Counted from the first letter of the stretch, positions 18,372 through 29,280 are shown. The stretch is DNA of 64,000 bases from Oceanicaulis sp. HLUCCA04 (GCA_001314625.1 LJSH01000006.1:62001-126000); one strand, 5' to 3'. The notes: generated by a model from the letters alone, not told the origin. Numbers and translations are program-made.

Positions 18372-18375
<4 letters not shown>
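18040..18375 (-). CDS. ybaB: YbaB/EbfC nucleoid-associated protein
   Basis: A 111-residue dimeric DNA-binding protein. The N-terminal helix MKDLAGLMKQAQEMQKKMGE, the strand pair with GGGLVKITTTAKGEPRKVSI and the EDLVLAAMSDARRKA helix are typical of the family. Its ATG overlaps the dnaX stop by 4 bases (ATGA), the normal arrangement. It probably helps organise the nucleoid and may assist recombination with RecR next door. Confidence 0.96.
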
Positions 18376-20180
<1,805 letters not shown>

Positions 20181-20239
20181 GCGGTGTCCTGGCCAGAGCG
20201 CCCGGCTGGCACACCCGGGCACGTCAGGCGAAAGCGGAT

Positions 20240-20345
20240 GGAAGGCGGCGGAAGACCGGACGGCGACCCGAACCGAAACTCGTTACGGCTGCTTCCTTCC
20301 GGACCTGACCGGGTTGGCGAGGGGCTCGTCCGCCGCCGGCCTTCC
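20240..20345 (-). ncRNA. ffs: Signal recognition particle RNA (4.5S type)
   Basis: The minus strand contains GGTCAGGTCCGGAAGGAAGC followed by AGCC, identical to the SRP54 (Ffh)-binding domain of E. coli 4.5S RNA. The ends pair: GGAAGG and GGCGGCGGA at the 5' side with TCCGCCGCCTTCC at the 3' side, giving a small bacterial-type hairpin of about 106 nt. Position just upstream of dnaX is conserved in alphaproteobacteria. The exact ends are estimated from the pairing and may be off by a few bases. Confidence 0.93.
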
Positions 20346-20389
20346 TGAACCTAGTATCGGGATCAAGACAGCGTTTCGCAAGCGCGGTG

Positions 20390-20620
20390 TCAGTCGCGGG
20401 CCGCCTCTCGCAGGAAAGCGGCGTGCTGGCACAAAAGCCCGACGAGGCGCTCATCGCCATTGGCAGCAACCAGCTGGTTCAGCCAGTCCTCGACCACCAC
20501 TGACTGGGTTTCAAGCCAGTCGCGGACACGCGGCTCCAGCGCCCGGCCGGGGTCCAGCTCCGGCATGCGGTCGCGGCGCCTGTCAGCATATCTGACAATT
20601 TCACATACGGCGCGGTTCAT
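20390..20620 (-). CDS. Small unknown protein upstream of the SRP RNA
   Basis: A 76-residue charged, mostly helical protein (MNRAVCEIVRYADRRRDRMP..., then DWLETQSVVVEDWLNQLVAA). ATG 20620 is chosen because AGGAG lies 9 bases upstream; a longer frame from 20677 adds 19 residues without a ribosome site. No family is recognised. It is divergent from nudC and could share a transcript with the SRP RNA 45 bases downstream. The good ribosome site and codon pattern support a real gene, but this is not certain. Confidence 0.55.
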   Translation of the reverse strand: MNRAVCEIVRYADRRRDRMPELDPGRALEPRVRDWLETQSVVVEDWLNQLVAANGDERLVGLLCQHAAFLREAARD

Positions 20621-20780
20621 GGAACGATTCTCCTGATGGCACCGGATAAACTTGCAAGTCATTCTCATTCGCGTCAACAGGCAAACGGTCTTTCCCCTAT
20701 CTGCCTGCAGCGGTCATGACCGCACTTGCAAGAGCCGCCGCATCAGGGCGCAATGCGGCCAAGAAGAGAGGCGTCCGCTC

Positions 20781-21647
20781 ATGCATCTGACATTCACCCG
20801 TTCCCCGCTGGACCATGGCGCGCTCCAGCGGGCCGATCCTGCCTTTGTCGAGGCCAGCCGGAATCACCCGGCAGCCCGCGTGATCCTGCTGACAAACGGT
20901 GATGTGGTGATGTCGCCCGACGCAGAGCCGCATATCGTCCATCCGGCAGAAACAGCAATGATGGCGTTGCAGCCTCCAGGATTGGTGTTTCTGGGACTGG
21001 AAGACGACGCGCCCTGGTTCGCCGCCAGCCTTCAACCCGATTCAGTTCCGCCGGGACTTGATTTCCGGCGCGCCACAATGGTCGCCGATCACGATACAGC
21101 CGCTATTCTGGGCCGGGCACGGGCCATACTGACCTGGCACGCAAGGCGCCGATACTGTTCGAACTGCGCCACACCGAACGTGCCGCATGACGGAGCGACC
21201 AAGCTGATCTGCCCGTCCTGCGCCACCGAGCATTTCCCCCGCACTGACCCGTCGGTGATCATGTTGCCGTTTTCCGGCGACCGATGTGTCATGGGGCGCC
21301 AGCCCGCCTGGCCACCCGGCCTTTTTGCCACGCTGGCTGGCTTCATGGAGCCGGGCGAAACGATCGAGGAGGCGTGCGCCCGCGAAGTACGCGAGGAGAC
21401 CGGACTGAAGGTGATTTCCGCGCGCTATATCGCCAGCCAGCCATGGCCATTCCCGTCCACATTGATGATTGGACTGATGGCGGAAATCGAACCGGGCGAA
21501 CCGGTAGCCGCTGACGACATCGAGGAGGCGCGCTGGTTCACCCGCGAGGAAGTGCGCGAATTATATGAAGGACCGATGATGCGCTGGGGTCCGCCGCACT
21601 ATTCCATCTCACGCCTGCTCATCGATACCTGGTTGAAGAGCGGCTGA
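20781..21647 (+). CDS. nudC: NAD+ diphosphatase (NudC)
   Basis: A 288-residue Nudix hydrolase that splits NAD(H) into NMN(H) and AMP and can remove NAD caps from RNA. A zinc ribbon YCSNCATPN...CPSCATEHFPR lies near residues 132-156. The Nudix box GFMEPGETIEEACAREVREE is followed by TGL and is complete. The NudC-specific SQPWPFPST follows it. ATG 20781 is chosen because GAGAGGC lies upstream and the longer frame from 20652 has no conserved sequence. Single gene, divergent from the small unknown protein. Confidence 0.95.
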   Translation: MHLTFTRSPLDHGALQRADPAFVEASRNHPAARVILLTNGDVVMSPDAEPHIVHPAETAMMALQPPGLVFLGLEDDAPWFAASLQPDSVPPGLDFRRATMVADHDTAAILGRARAILTWHARRRYCSNCATPNVPHDGATKLICPSCATEHFPRTDPSVIMLPFSGDRCVMGRQPAWPPGLFATLAGFMEPGETIEEACAREVREETGLKVISARYIASQPWPFPSTLMIGLMAEIEPGEPVAADDIEEARWFTREEVRELYEGPMMRWGPPHYSISRLLIDTWLKSG

Positions 21648-21814
21648 CGGGCCGCGACGACCTGCCCCATGGCGAGCTGGCGCCAGACTGCTAGACGTTT
21701 GACAGCCCGGCCTGCTATTGGCAGGTGATGTAATCACGCGAAGCGGTTGCGCAGGGCGGGATAGCGTGCCAAACACCGGCACAAATACAGTCATGGCAGG
21801 GCGAGAGGACGTCG

Positions 21815-22567
21815 ATGGGCGATCTGTTCTGGAACAAGGTAGCGGGCGCGGTTCTGGCCATCCTGCTTGTGGTTATGGGCCTGCGCGAAATCGGCGCTAT
21901 TGCCTTTGACGTGGAAGGACCGGAAACGCTCGGCTTCCCGGTCGATCCGGCGCTGCTGGAAGGCCCGGCCACTGCCGAAGAGGAAGAATCAGGCCCGGTT
22001 GATTTCGGCGCTCTGCTGGCGACCGCCAGCGTCGAAGCGGGCGAGCGCGTCGCTCGCCGCTGCGTAGCCTGCCATACGTTCGACCAGGGTGGTGCCAACG
22101 GCACCGGACCGAATATGTGGGGCGTGCTTGGCCGCACAGTCGCGAGCGTTTCCGGGTTCAACTATTCCAGCGCCATGCGCGAGTACGGAGCCGACGGTAC
22201 CGAGTGGCTCTACCAGAACATGTACGATTATCTCGAAGCGCCGCGCCGTTACGTGCCGGGCACGTCCATGGCCTTCGCCGGTCTGCGCAGCCAGGAAGAC
22301 CGTATCAACCTGCTCGCCTACATGCGCTCGATGTCGGACAATCCACCTGCCCTGCCGGAGCCGCTTCCCGAGGAGCCGGAAGCTGAGGGTGAAGAGGGTG
22401 AGACCTCTCAGGTCGCGGCCACCGAAACGCCCGACGCACCCGAGACCGATACCCAGGCCGGCGATGATATGGGCGAACGGGCCGAGCCCGGCGAGGTCCA
22501 GCCCGATGAGGAGCTGGCCGAAGATGTCGAGGACACCGTCGAAGGCGAAGACGACGACGAAGAATAA
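21815..22567 (+). CDS. Membrane-anchored cytochrome c (CycM-like) with acidic tail
   Basis: A 250-residue class I cytochrome c held to the inner membrane by an uncleaved N-terminal helix (about residues 9-22). Haem attaches at CVACH (Cys83, Cys86, His87); the sixth ligand is the Met in VPGTSMAFAGL. This matches the CycM/c552 type that carries electrons between the bc1 complex and cytochrome oxidase in alphaproteobacteria. A 70-residue Glu/Asp-rich tail (about 180-250, ending EGEDDDEE) extends past the haem domain and is unusual. ATG is preceded by GAGAGGA. It is followed at once by a strong terminator, so it is monocistronic. Confidence 0.9.
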   Translation: MGDLFWNKVAGAVLAILLVVMGLREIGAIAFDVEGPETLGFPVDPALLEGPATAEEEESGPVDFGALLATASVEAGERVARRCVACHTFDQGGANGTGPNMWGVLGRTVASVSGFNYSSAMREYGADGTEWLYQNMYDYLEAPRRYVPGTSMAFAGLRSQEDRINLLAYMRSMSDNPPALPEPLPEEPEAEGEEGETSQVAATETPDAPETDTQAGDDMGERAEPGEVQPDEELAEDVEDTVEGEDDDEE

Positions 22568-22595
22568 GGTCCGCTCCGGCCACAAACACAAAAGA

Positions 22596-22620
22596 GCGCT
22601 TCAGCCGAAGCGCCCTTTTT
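22596..22620 (+). terminator. Rho-independent terminator after the cytochrome c gene
   Basis: GCGCTTC (22596-22602), loop AGCC, GAAGCGC (22607-22613), then CCTTTTT. It lies 29 bases past the cytochrome stop. The AAAAGA on its other side gives only a weak reverse terminator for the NlpC/P60 gene facing it. Confidence 0.88.
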
Positions 22621-22658
22621 CATGTGCGGTATCAGCAATCAGGCCTGAATCTGCCCTG

Positions 22659-23441
22659 TCAGGCTATGGCACCAGCCGCCCGGTATATCCCGCTGACGGG
22701 TGCGTGATTATGGGCAATGCGGCGCGCAGCGAGCGCCAGCGGCTCCAGCGCCGTTGCCATGTGGAACGCATTGGCGTGCAGGAGCTGAACGGCGTCGGTC
22801 ATGATCCCGACATGGCCTGGCCAGAAAACCAGATCGCCGCGCTGGAGGCCTGAATACAGATCTGAAACCGGCACCGCACTCCAGCGCGCGCGCGCCCAGG
22901 CTTCCTGATCACCACTATCACGCGGAATTCGAGTGCCAGCCGCCTCCAGACTCATCTGGACAAGACCCGAGCAGTCCAGCCCCAGGCTCTCCTTGCCGCC
23001 CCATAGATAGGGAGAGTGCAGGAAACGTTCGGCGACCGCCACCCAGTCGGGTTCGATGGCCGCGAGCGGAGACAAATGGCCGGTAAATATCCATCCCTGA
23101 CGCTGGCTCTCGGTAAACTTGCCCTCTCGCTTTCCAGCGGCAATCTTGGCATTGAGCGAGACCAGAAAGCGCGGCGCGGATTTCAGGTCAGGCTCGCTGA
23201 ACACATAGGTCCGCATGGCACTGACCCGGTGCGTCGGTATGAGGACAGGGGCTGAAAGAGCGGCCATGTCGACATAGCCTTCATAGCTATCATGGCGAGA
23301 CACGCCCCGCGCCCAGCCATCAGCCTCCTCCTCAACCGAGAAGACTTCGCCGCCGAGCAGCTGGCTGTCCATCATGGCATCGTCCTGCGGCGCGCGGCGG
23401 ATGGCCGCGACGCCGGCACTGACCTGAAAATCCTCAGCCAT
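22659..23441 (-). CDS. NlpC/P60 family peptidoglycan hydrolase
   Basis: A 260-residue protein with an N-terminal SH3-like region (about residues 25-75, containing GGEVFSVEEEADGWARG) and a C-terminal NlpC/P60 papain-like domain. The catalytic Cys is in LGLDCSGLVQMSLEAAG, and the His is in PGHVGIMTD. The family cuts D-Glu-diaminopimelate links in wall peptides. No signal peptide is seen, which fits relatives that recycle wall peptides in the cytosol. It overlaps the end of the M17 aminopeptidase gene by 8 bases; an aminopeptidase and a wall-peptide hydrolase in one unit suggests joint peptide recycling (inference). Confidence 0.9.
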   Translation of the reverse strand: MAEDFQVSAGVAAIRRAPQDDAMMDSQLLGGEVFSVEEEADGWARGVSRHDSYEGYVDMAALSAPVLIPTHRVSAMRTYVFSEPDLKSAPRFLVSLNAKIAAGKREGKFTESQRQGWIFTGHLSPLAAIEPDWVAVAERFLHSPYLWGGKESLGLDCSGLVQMSLEAAGTRIPRDSGDQEAWARARWSAVPVSDLYSGLQRGDLVFWPGHVGIMTDAVQLLHANAFHMATALEPLALAARRIAHNHAPVSGIYRAAGAIA

Positions 23442-24804
23442 GATGGCCTCCGTAACGGGCTTTCAACACTTCGTAGAGCGCACGCCCCGCGAGCATCTCA
23501 CCGCCCAGCGGACGGCCCGGCCGCGCTTTCGGGTTCCAGCCATAGATATCGAGATGAACCCAGGCTTTGGTGTCGACAAACCGGCGCAGGAACAAAGCGG
23601 CCGTAATCGAACCGGCCATCGGTCCGGACCCTGTGTTGGACAGATCGGAAATTTCGCCCTCAATCTGGCTGTCATACCCATCCCAGAGCGGCATGCGCCA
23701 GACCGGATCGTCAACACGGCGGGCGGCCTCGGCAAGGTCAGCGGCAATCGACTCATCATCGGTATACGCAGGCGCCAGTTCCGGTCCCAGCGCGATGCGC
23801 GCCGCGCCGGTAAGCGTGGCCATGTCGATGATCAGTTCAGGCTTGTCCTCGCAGGCACGGGCCAATGCGTCACCGAGCACCAGACGCCCCTCGGCATCTG
23901 TATTGCCGATCTCGACGGTCAAACCCTTGCGCGAGGAAAGGATGTCGCCGGGCCGGAAGGCATTGCCGGAAATTGCATTTTCCACGGCGGGAATGAGAAC
24001 ATGCAGGTGAACAGGCAGACCGGCATCCATGATCATCGAGGCGAGGCCCAGCACGTTGGCTGCCCCGCCCATATCCTTTTTCATCAGCAGCATGCCGGCG
24101 CCGCCCTTGATGTTGAGGCCGCCGGAATCGAAACACACACCCTTGCCGACCAGCGCAATGCGCGGATGTGAGGTATCACCCCATGTCAGCTCGATCAGGC
24201 GGGGCGCATCGGTGGAAGCGCGTCCGACCGCGTGAATCATCGGATAGTTCTGCTTGAGCAGATCGTCACCGGCGATACTTGTCACGTTCGCGCCGCGCGG
24301 CTTTGCGATGGCTCGCACCGCTTCTTCAAGCTGGGTGGGCAACATGTCCGCAGCAGGCGTGTTGATGAGGTCGCGGCACACTGTCACGCCGGCAATGATC
24401 CGCAAGGCGTCTGCCTCATCCGCGCCGGCGGGAAGCTGGAACTGGGCAGGCGCACGCTGCGCCGCGCGGTAGCGGGTGAACTGGTAGCTGCCAAGGCCCA
24501 GTGCCGTCGCCAGGACCGTCGGGTCCCAGGATTGCGGCAGGCCGCCTGCGCGCCAGATACCTTCCGGCAAGCTTGAGGGCGCATTGCCAGCATCAAAAGG
24601 CGTCAGAGCCTCACCCACGCCAAAGAGCGCATCACCCTCACCGGGCAGGATGACCCATTCGCCTGCCCGCCCGGAAAATCCCGACGCGCGGGCATGGGCT
24701 GCCGCTGTCTCGCCCAGACCCGACAAGACCGAATCCAGATCGGCGCGCGCCGTGAAATGGACGGTCCGGGCGCTTTTGGCGGCATCTGCGAAGGTAAAAC
24801 TCAT
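23434..24804 (-). CDS. Leucyl aminopeptidase family (M17) protein
   Basis: A 456-residue cytosolic metallo-aminopeptidase. The catalytic domain has KGVCFDSGGLNIKGGAGM with metal-binding Asp and Lys, and the M17 signature NTDAEGRLVLGDAL, followed by DMATLTGAARIALG. The N-terminal macro-like domain is short and divergent, as in the PepB-like branch of alphaproteobacteria. All metal ligands appear present. It leads a two-gene unit with the NlpC/P60 gene (8-base overlap). It probably trims short peptides. Confidence 0.94.
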   Translation of the reverse strand: MSFTFADAAKSARTVHFTARADLDSVLSGLGETAAAHARASGFSGRAGEWVILPGEGDALFGVGEALTPFDAGNAPSSLPEGIWRAGGLPQSWDPTVLATALGLGSYQFTRYRAAQRAPAQFQLPAGADEADALRIIAGVTVCRDLINTPAADMLPTQLEEAVRAIAKPRGANVTSIAGDDLLKQNYPMIHAVGRASTDAPRLIELTWGDTSHPRIALVGKGVCFDSGGLNIKGGAGMLLMKKDMGGAANVLGLASMIMDAGLPVHLHVLIPAVENAISGNAFRPGDILSSRKGLTVEIGNTDAEGRLVLGDALARACEDKPELIIDMATLTGAARIALGPELAPAYTDDESIAADLAEAARRVDDPVWRMPLWDGYDSQIEGEISDLSNTGSGPMAGSITAALFLRRFVDTKAWVHLDIYGWNPKARPGRPLGGEMLAGRALYEVLKARYGGHHG

Positions 24805-24915
24805 AACTTTCTCTCCAGAACGCTGATCTGGCTGGCATTTGAAATGTTAACGGCTTCTTGACCGGCCCGGCTGATAGATAGTCGCCATAGCTGGCTAAGT
24901 TAACGGGGTTAGATC

Positions 24916-25749
24916 ATGTCGAGGCGATTGTCCGCTGCCGCTCTCACCGCCGCAACTGCTCTGGCTTTGGGCGCATGCGCCACCACGGCGGCACCGCAGA
25001 CCGAGCAGGAATCGGCGCTTATCATGGATATGGAGTCGCGCTCGCTGGTGCCGGCCACCGCAGACGAGCGCGAATCAATCGCCAACCAGGACTTGCTTAC
25101 CCAGGCGGCCTTCTGGGCCGAGGCCTATGAACTCAACCCCGCTGACCGCGAGGCGGCTACAGCCTTGTCCAATGTGCTGCGTCAGATCGGCGGCGTGCCG
25201 CGCGCCATTGAGATTGCGCGCCAGGCACTGGCCCTGTTTCCCGACGATGCAGGCCTGCTTTCGGCCTACGGGCTCGCGCTGGCCGCCGAAGGGCGCGGCC
25301 CGCAGGCCATTGAACCGCTGACCCGCGCTGTGCAGGCCGAACCAGGCAACTGGCGTCTGATCAATGCGCTGGGCGTCTCGCTGGAGCAGGCCGGACGCAC
25401 CAGCGCAGCGCGCGCACGTTTCCAGGAAGCGATGGCAATCGCGCCCGATGAACCGGCCATTCTCTCCAACCTGGCCCTGTCGCACGCTCTGGCGGGCGAA
25501 CCGGACGCAGCTGAACCCCTTCTCCGGCGCGCGATGGACAATGATCTCGCCTCGGCTCAGGTACGGCAGAATCTGGCGCTGGTGCTGGCGCTGCAAGGCC
25601 GGTTTGATGAAGCCGAGCGCATTGCCTCCATCGATACAACTCCCGAAATGGCGGCAGCCAACATGGCCTATATCCGCACGCTGATGTCCAGCCCGCGCCG
25701 CTGGGACAGCCTGAACGAGGCCGCCTTGCGCGGAAGCCAGCAGCGATAA
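24916..25749 (+). CDS. TPR-repeat lipoprotein (TadD-like)
   Basis: A 277-residue lipoprotein with signal LTAATALALGAC (Cys21) and about five tetratricopeptide repeats between residues 65 and 250 (for example AYELNPADREAATALSNVLR, then IEIARQALALFPDDAGLLSA). It resembles TadD of Flp-pilus systems, but no other tad genes are here, so it may be a general scaffold in the envelope. It is followed after 5 bases by a methyltransferase gene on the same strand. Confidence 0.82.
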   Translation: MSRRLSAAALTAATALALGACATTAAPQTEQESALIMDMESRSLVPATADERESIANQDLLTQAAFWAEAYELNPADREAATALSNVLRQIGGVPRAIEIARQALALFPDDAGLLSAYGLALAAEGRGPQAIEPLTRAVQAEPGNWRLINALGVSLEQAGRTSAARARFQEAMAIAPDEPAILSNLALSHALAGEPDAAEPLLRRAMDNDLASAQVRQNLALVLALQGRFDEAERIASIDTTPEMAAANMAYIRTLMSSPRRWDSLNEAALRGSQQR

Positions 25750-25754
25750 ACACA

Positions 25755-26528
25755 ATGGACGAGATAGCGCGCCACAATCAGGCCGCCTGGGACAAAGAGT
25801 CCCGTGCGGGCGGTCCATGGAGCATTCCTGTCAGCGCGAAGGACATTCAACGCGCCCGTGCAGGCGATTGGCACATTATCCTCACACCTCAAAGGCCGGT
25901 ACCGTCAAGCTGGTTCGATGGCAATCTGGCCGGCCGCAGGATACTCGCGCTCGCGGGTTCCGGCGGGCAACAAGCGCCGATTCTGGCGGCGGCGGGCGCC
26001 GACATCACGGTGTTGGACCTGTCTGCCGAGCAATTGGCGCATGACCGCGCCGTTGCCGAACGTGAGGGACTGCGGATACGGCTCGAGCAAGGTGACATGC
26101 GCGATCTGTCACGCTTTGACGACGAGTGTTTCGACCTTGTCGTCAATCCCTGTTCGACCATGTTCGTTTCCGATGTCCGCGCCGTGTGGCGCGAGGTGGC
26201 GCGCGTGTTGCGCCCCGGTGGCCGTTTGATGACAGGGCTGGCCAACCCGGCGCTCTTCCTGTTTGGAGACACCCGGCTCGGTGATGACGGCCTTACCTTG
26301 CGCTATCCCCTGCCGGTGCGCGGCGATGAAGGCCGGTGCCGCGAAGATGCCCTGACTCTGGGCGAGCCCTTCCAGTTCAGTCATACCCTGACTGATTTGA
26401 TTGCCGGTCAGCTGCAAGCTCACTTGCAGATTATCGATTTCTATGAAGACGGCTGGGATGATGCAGATTTGCCGCTGACGGCGTTTTTTCCGCCGTTCTT
26501 CGCAACACTGGCAAGCAAGATACGGTAA
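25755..26528 (+). CDS. Class I SAM-dependent methyltransferase
   Basis: A 257-residue soluble methyltransferase. Motif I reads ILALAGSGGQQAPILAAAGA, followed by the acidic end of strand two VLDLSAEQL, then GDMRDLSRFDDECFDLVVNP and the post-III VLRPGGRLMTGLANP. This variant, with GGQQ and NPCSTMFVSD, is typical of UbiE/COQ5-like small-molecule methyltransferases. The substrate cannot be told. It starts 5 bases after the TPR lipoprotein and meets the next gene tail to tail with 1 base between. Confidence 0.85.
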   Translation: MDEIARHNQAAWDKESRAGGPWSIPVSAKDIQRARAGDWHIILTPQRPVPSSWFDGNLAGRRILALAGSGGQQAPILAAAGADITVLDLSAEQLAHDRAVAEREGLRIRLEQGDMRDLSRFDDECFDLVVNPCSTMFVSDVRAVWREVARVLRPGGRLMTGLANPALFLFGDTRLGDDGLTLRYPLPVRGDEGRCREDALTLGEPFQFSHTLTDLIAGQLQAHLQIIDFYEDGWDDADLPLTAFFPPFFATLASKIR

Positions 26529-26529
26529 T

Positions 26530-27036
26530 TCAGAACGGATCGTGCGAACCGGCACCGCCCGGGCGCGCCATGGGCGGCGGTGCGGTAACGGTGTCTTCGG
26601 TCTTCTTCAGCGGAAACCCGGTCTTCAGTTCGGGTGCGACCAGCGTGTGGTCAAAACGGAAATCATCAACCAGATCACGCAATTCCTGCGGAGCCTTGCC
26701 GTCCTTCGATGCCTCGATGGCCCGGTAAAGCGCAAAGAGGCGCAGATAGCCCTTGTCATCGCGTGACAGATCCGTCTCGTCGAGCCGCGAGCAGATGACG
26801 GTGAGGCGCGTGATTGCCGGCTTGCGCCGTCCCGCCGCCAGGTCAAGCACGGAGGCGACCAGTTCGACCTTCCAGCCTATATCGGCGAAGTCGATTTTCT
26901 TGGGAACAGCGGCCAGCTCTGCGCGGGCCTTGGCGATGTTATCCGCGCGCAGCGCCTCCAGCGCGTTATCACACGCTGACTGCGCCTGACGAATTTCGTC
27001 GCGCCGGCGTTCTTCCGCCTTGCGTCCACCGAACAT
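26530..27036 (-). CDS. Unknown soluble protein
   Basis: A 168-residue charged helical protein starting MFGGRKAEERRRDEIRQAQS, with a central AGRRKPAITRLTVICSRLDE region and a disordered Pro/Gly tail (TAPPPMARPGGAGSHDPF). The ATG at 27036 is preferred because the sequence before it (to 27105) is unlike a conserved N-terminus and AGGGG lies upstream. No family is recognised. It looks like a conserved protein limited to related genera. It converges with the methyltransferase gene. Confidence 0.65.
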   Translation of the reverse strand: MFGGRKAEERRRDEIRQAQSACDNALEALRADNIAKARAELAAVPKKIDFADIGWKVELVASVLDLAAGRRKPAITRLTVICSRLDETDLSRDDKGYLRLFALYRAIEASKDGKAPQELRDLVDDFRFDHTLVAPELKTGFPLKKTEDTVTAPPPMARPGGAGSHDPF

Positions 27037-27268
27037 TTCCAAAGCCCCTGCTGGCCTGAGCGCCAGCCTATACCATGCCAGGGACGGTAAGAACCCTGGC
27101 ATCAACTGATGGCTGATTGCCCCACGGCCTGCATACTTGCGGTTTCGGCGTTTGCCAGAAAGCGCTTTTCGCAGCGTATGGGTTCAAATGCCAGTACAAC
27201 ACCGTGGCAAGGCATTTACACGCCCGTCCGGTGGTGAATAAATCGCGGTGCGGCATGGGAGCATCTTT

Positions 27269-29062
27269 ATGATTGAATGGCTTGGTCCGAATGCCGGATG
27301 GCTGGCGCTTGCCTTTCTGGGCGTGATGCTCGCTGTGTTCGCATCGGAGCGCTTCCCGCCTGAAATGGTGGCGATCGGGGCTGTGGCGGTCTTCCTGCTG
27401 ACAGGGCTGCTCGACAGCTCCAGCATGGTCGGGGCGCTGGCCAACGCCGCGCCGCTGACTATCGCCTGCATGTTCGTGATTTCGGCGGCACTGGTGCGTA
27501 CAGGAGCCATCCTGGAGGTCAGCCGGTTCATTCAGCGCCGGGCCGGATCGAACAAGGCGCTGGTTATCGGTTCAACCTTCGTGCTGACCGTCATCGTCTC
27601 TGCGTTCATGAACAATATTCCTGTCGTGATGATCCTGATCCCGGTGATCACAGGGATCGCCCGCGACCTGAACATGGCACCCTCCAAGCTGCTTTTGCCC
27701 TTGTCCTACTGTGCGATCATGGGCGGCACCTGTACGCTGATCGGCACATCGACGAATCTGGTGGTTGACGGGGCCGCGCGCCAGGCCGGGCTGGAGCCTT
27801 TCGGCATTTTTGAAATCAGCGTGGTGGGTATCGCCGTATCACTGGCCGGAATGACCTATCTGGCGGTGATTGCGCCGCGCATTCTGCCCGACCGCAAGGA
27901 TTTCTCGCTTCTCGATGGGGCCAGCGAATCGCGCTTCATCACTGACGCACGCATCCCCGAAGGATCATCCCTGATCGGTAAAGCACCCTCCGAGGTGCCT
28001 TTCCTCAAACTGCGCGATCTGCGGCTGCTGGATGTGGTGCGCAACTCCCAGACCTTGCGCCATGAGGCCGACCAGATTGAATTGCGGGCGGGCGACCGGC
28101 TGGTACTGGAATCGCCCATGAGCGAAGTGCTCTCCCTGCACCGTGATGGAGAGGTGCGCGTGGGTTCGGACGATCTTGATGATGTCAATGAAAGCCGCGC
28201 TGTGCTGGTTGAGGCGGTGGTCGGGCCGGGGAGCCGGCTGACCGGGGCGCCCCTGAAATCCTACCGCCTGCGCAGACGCTTCGGTGTCTATGTGGTGGCC
28301 GTCCACCGCCATGGCGGCGAGATCAACGAGCATATCGGCCGGATCCGGCTTAATCCGGGTGACAGCGTGCTGCTGGAAGGTACGCCCGAAGATATCGAGC
28401 GCCTCTCGCGCGAGCTGGGGCTGGTTGATCTGGCCCGGCCCGAAGATCAGGCCTATCGCCGCGAGCGGGCGCCCATCGCCATCGCGGCCCTGTTGGGTGT
28501 GGTGGTACTGGCGGCCCTGAACTTCATGCCGATTGTCGGCCTCGCTGTCATTGGCGTTGCCATTGTGCTCTTTTCCGGCTGCCTCGACCCGGAAGAAGCC
28601 TTTGACAGTATTGACTGGCGCATCCTTGCGCTGATCGTGGCCATGCTGGCCATTGGTGCCTCACTGCAAAATACTGGTGCCGTGCAGCTCGTGGCTTCGG
28701 CAGCCGCGCCCCTGCTGTCGATGGCCTCTCCGCTGGTCCTGTTGATACTTGTCTACGTAACGACATCCTTCATGACCGAGACCGTGACCAATAATGCGGT
28801 TGCCATTGTCATGACGCCGGTGGCCATCGCGCTGGCCATGGCGGCAGGGCTAGACCCGAGACCCTTTGTTATCGTGGTGATGATCGGGGCAAGCGCCGCC
28901 TTCGCCACACCAATCGGCTACCAGACCAACACGCTGGTTTATGGTCCAGGCCATTACCGCTTTATCGATTATGTGAAGCTGGGCTTGCCGCTCAACCTGA
29001 TCGTGATGGCGGTTACCGTGACACTGGTGCCGATGATCTGGCCGCTCAACGGCGCAGGCTAG
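27269..29062 (+). CDS. SLC13/DASS family permease with RCK-C domains
   Basis: A 597-residue inner-membrane transporter. Two halves of about five or six helices each surround a soluble middle made of two TrkA-C (RCK-C) domains (about residues 205-385, with EGSSLIGKAPSEVPF and LTGAPLKSYRLRRRF). Both Ser/Thr-Asn-Thr ion-binding motifs are visible: GTSTNLVVDG in the first half and ETVTNNAVAIVM in the second. Substrates of the group are sulfate or dicarboxylates carried with Na+. ATG 27269 has GGGAG eight bases upstream; a GTG at 27248 lacks one. Its stop overlaps the convergent DUF6356 stop by 4 bases. Confidence 0.92.
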   Translation: MIEWLGPNAGWLALAFLGVMLAVFASERFPPEMVAIGAVAVFLLTGLLDSSSMVGALANAAPLTIACMFVISAALVRTGAILEVSRFIQRRAGSNKALVIGSTFVLTVIVSAFMNNIPVVMILIPVITGIARDLNMAPSKLLLPLSYCAIMGGTCTLIGTSTNLVVDGAARQAGLEPFGIFEISVVGIAVSLAGMTYLAVIAPRILPDRKDFSLLDGASESRFITDARIPEGSSLIGKAPSEVPFLKLRDLRLLDVVRNSQTLRHEADQIELRAGDRLVLESPMSEVLSLHRDGEVRVGSDDLDDVNESRAVLVEAVVGPGSRLTGAPLKSYRLRRRFGVYVVAVHRHGGEINEHIGRIRLNPGDSVLLEGTPEDIERLSRELGLVDLARPEDQAYRRERAPIAIAALLGVVVLAALNFMPIVGLAVIGVAIVLFSGCLDPEEAFDSIDWRILALIVAMLAIGASLQNTGAVQLVASAAAPLLSMASPLVLLILVYVTTSFMTETVTNNAVAIVMTPVAIALAMAAGLDPRPFVIVVMIGASAAFATPIGYQTNTLVYGPGHYRFIDYVKLGLPLNLIVMAVTVTLVPMIWPLNGAG

Positions 29063-29280
29063 CCGGGTTTCGCTCCCGTGCGCGCCGCCGTGACACGATC
29101 ATGCACGCGCGTCAGCAAGCGCGAAGCCGTCGTCTTGCACAGGAACGGAAACACGGCGTGGACGATGGCTGCCAGTCCGGCCAGTATAAGCTGAAATCCA
29201 ACGCCGCTGGCGAAACGCAAATGCGTACAATAGGTCTCGCCACTCTCTGCCGGATGCCGGGTGAATATATTGGCGGTCAT
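29059..29280 (-). CDS. DUF6356 family protein
   Basis: A 73-residue small membrane-associated protein. The start FTRHPAESGETYCTHLRFA and the hydrophobic LILAGLAAIVHAVFPFLCKT are the DUF6356 hallmarks: a conserved HP-x-E-x-GETY motif and one membrane segment that runs into a conserved HA..PF. Function is unknown; the family is almost confined to alphaproteobacteria. AAGG lies 7 bases before the ATG. It is divergent from the acetyl-CoA hydrolase gene. Confidence 0.85.
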   Translation of the reverse strand: MTANIFTRHPAESGETYCTHLRFASGVGFQLILAGLAAIVHAVFPFLCKTTASRLLTRVHDRVTAARTGAKPG

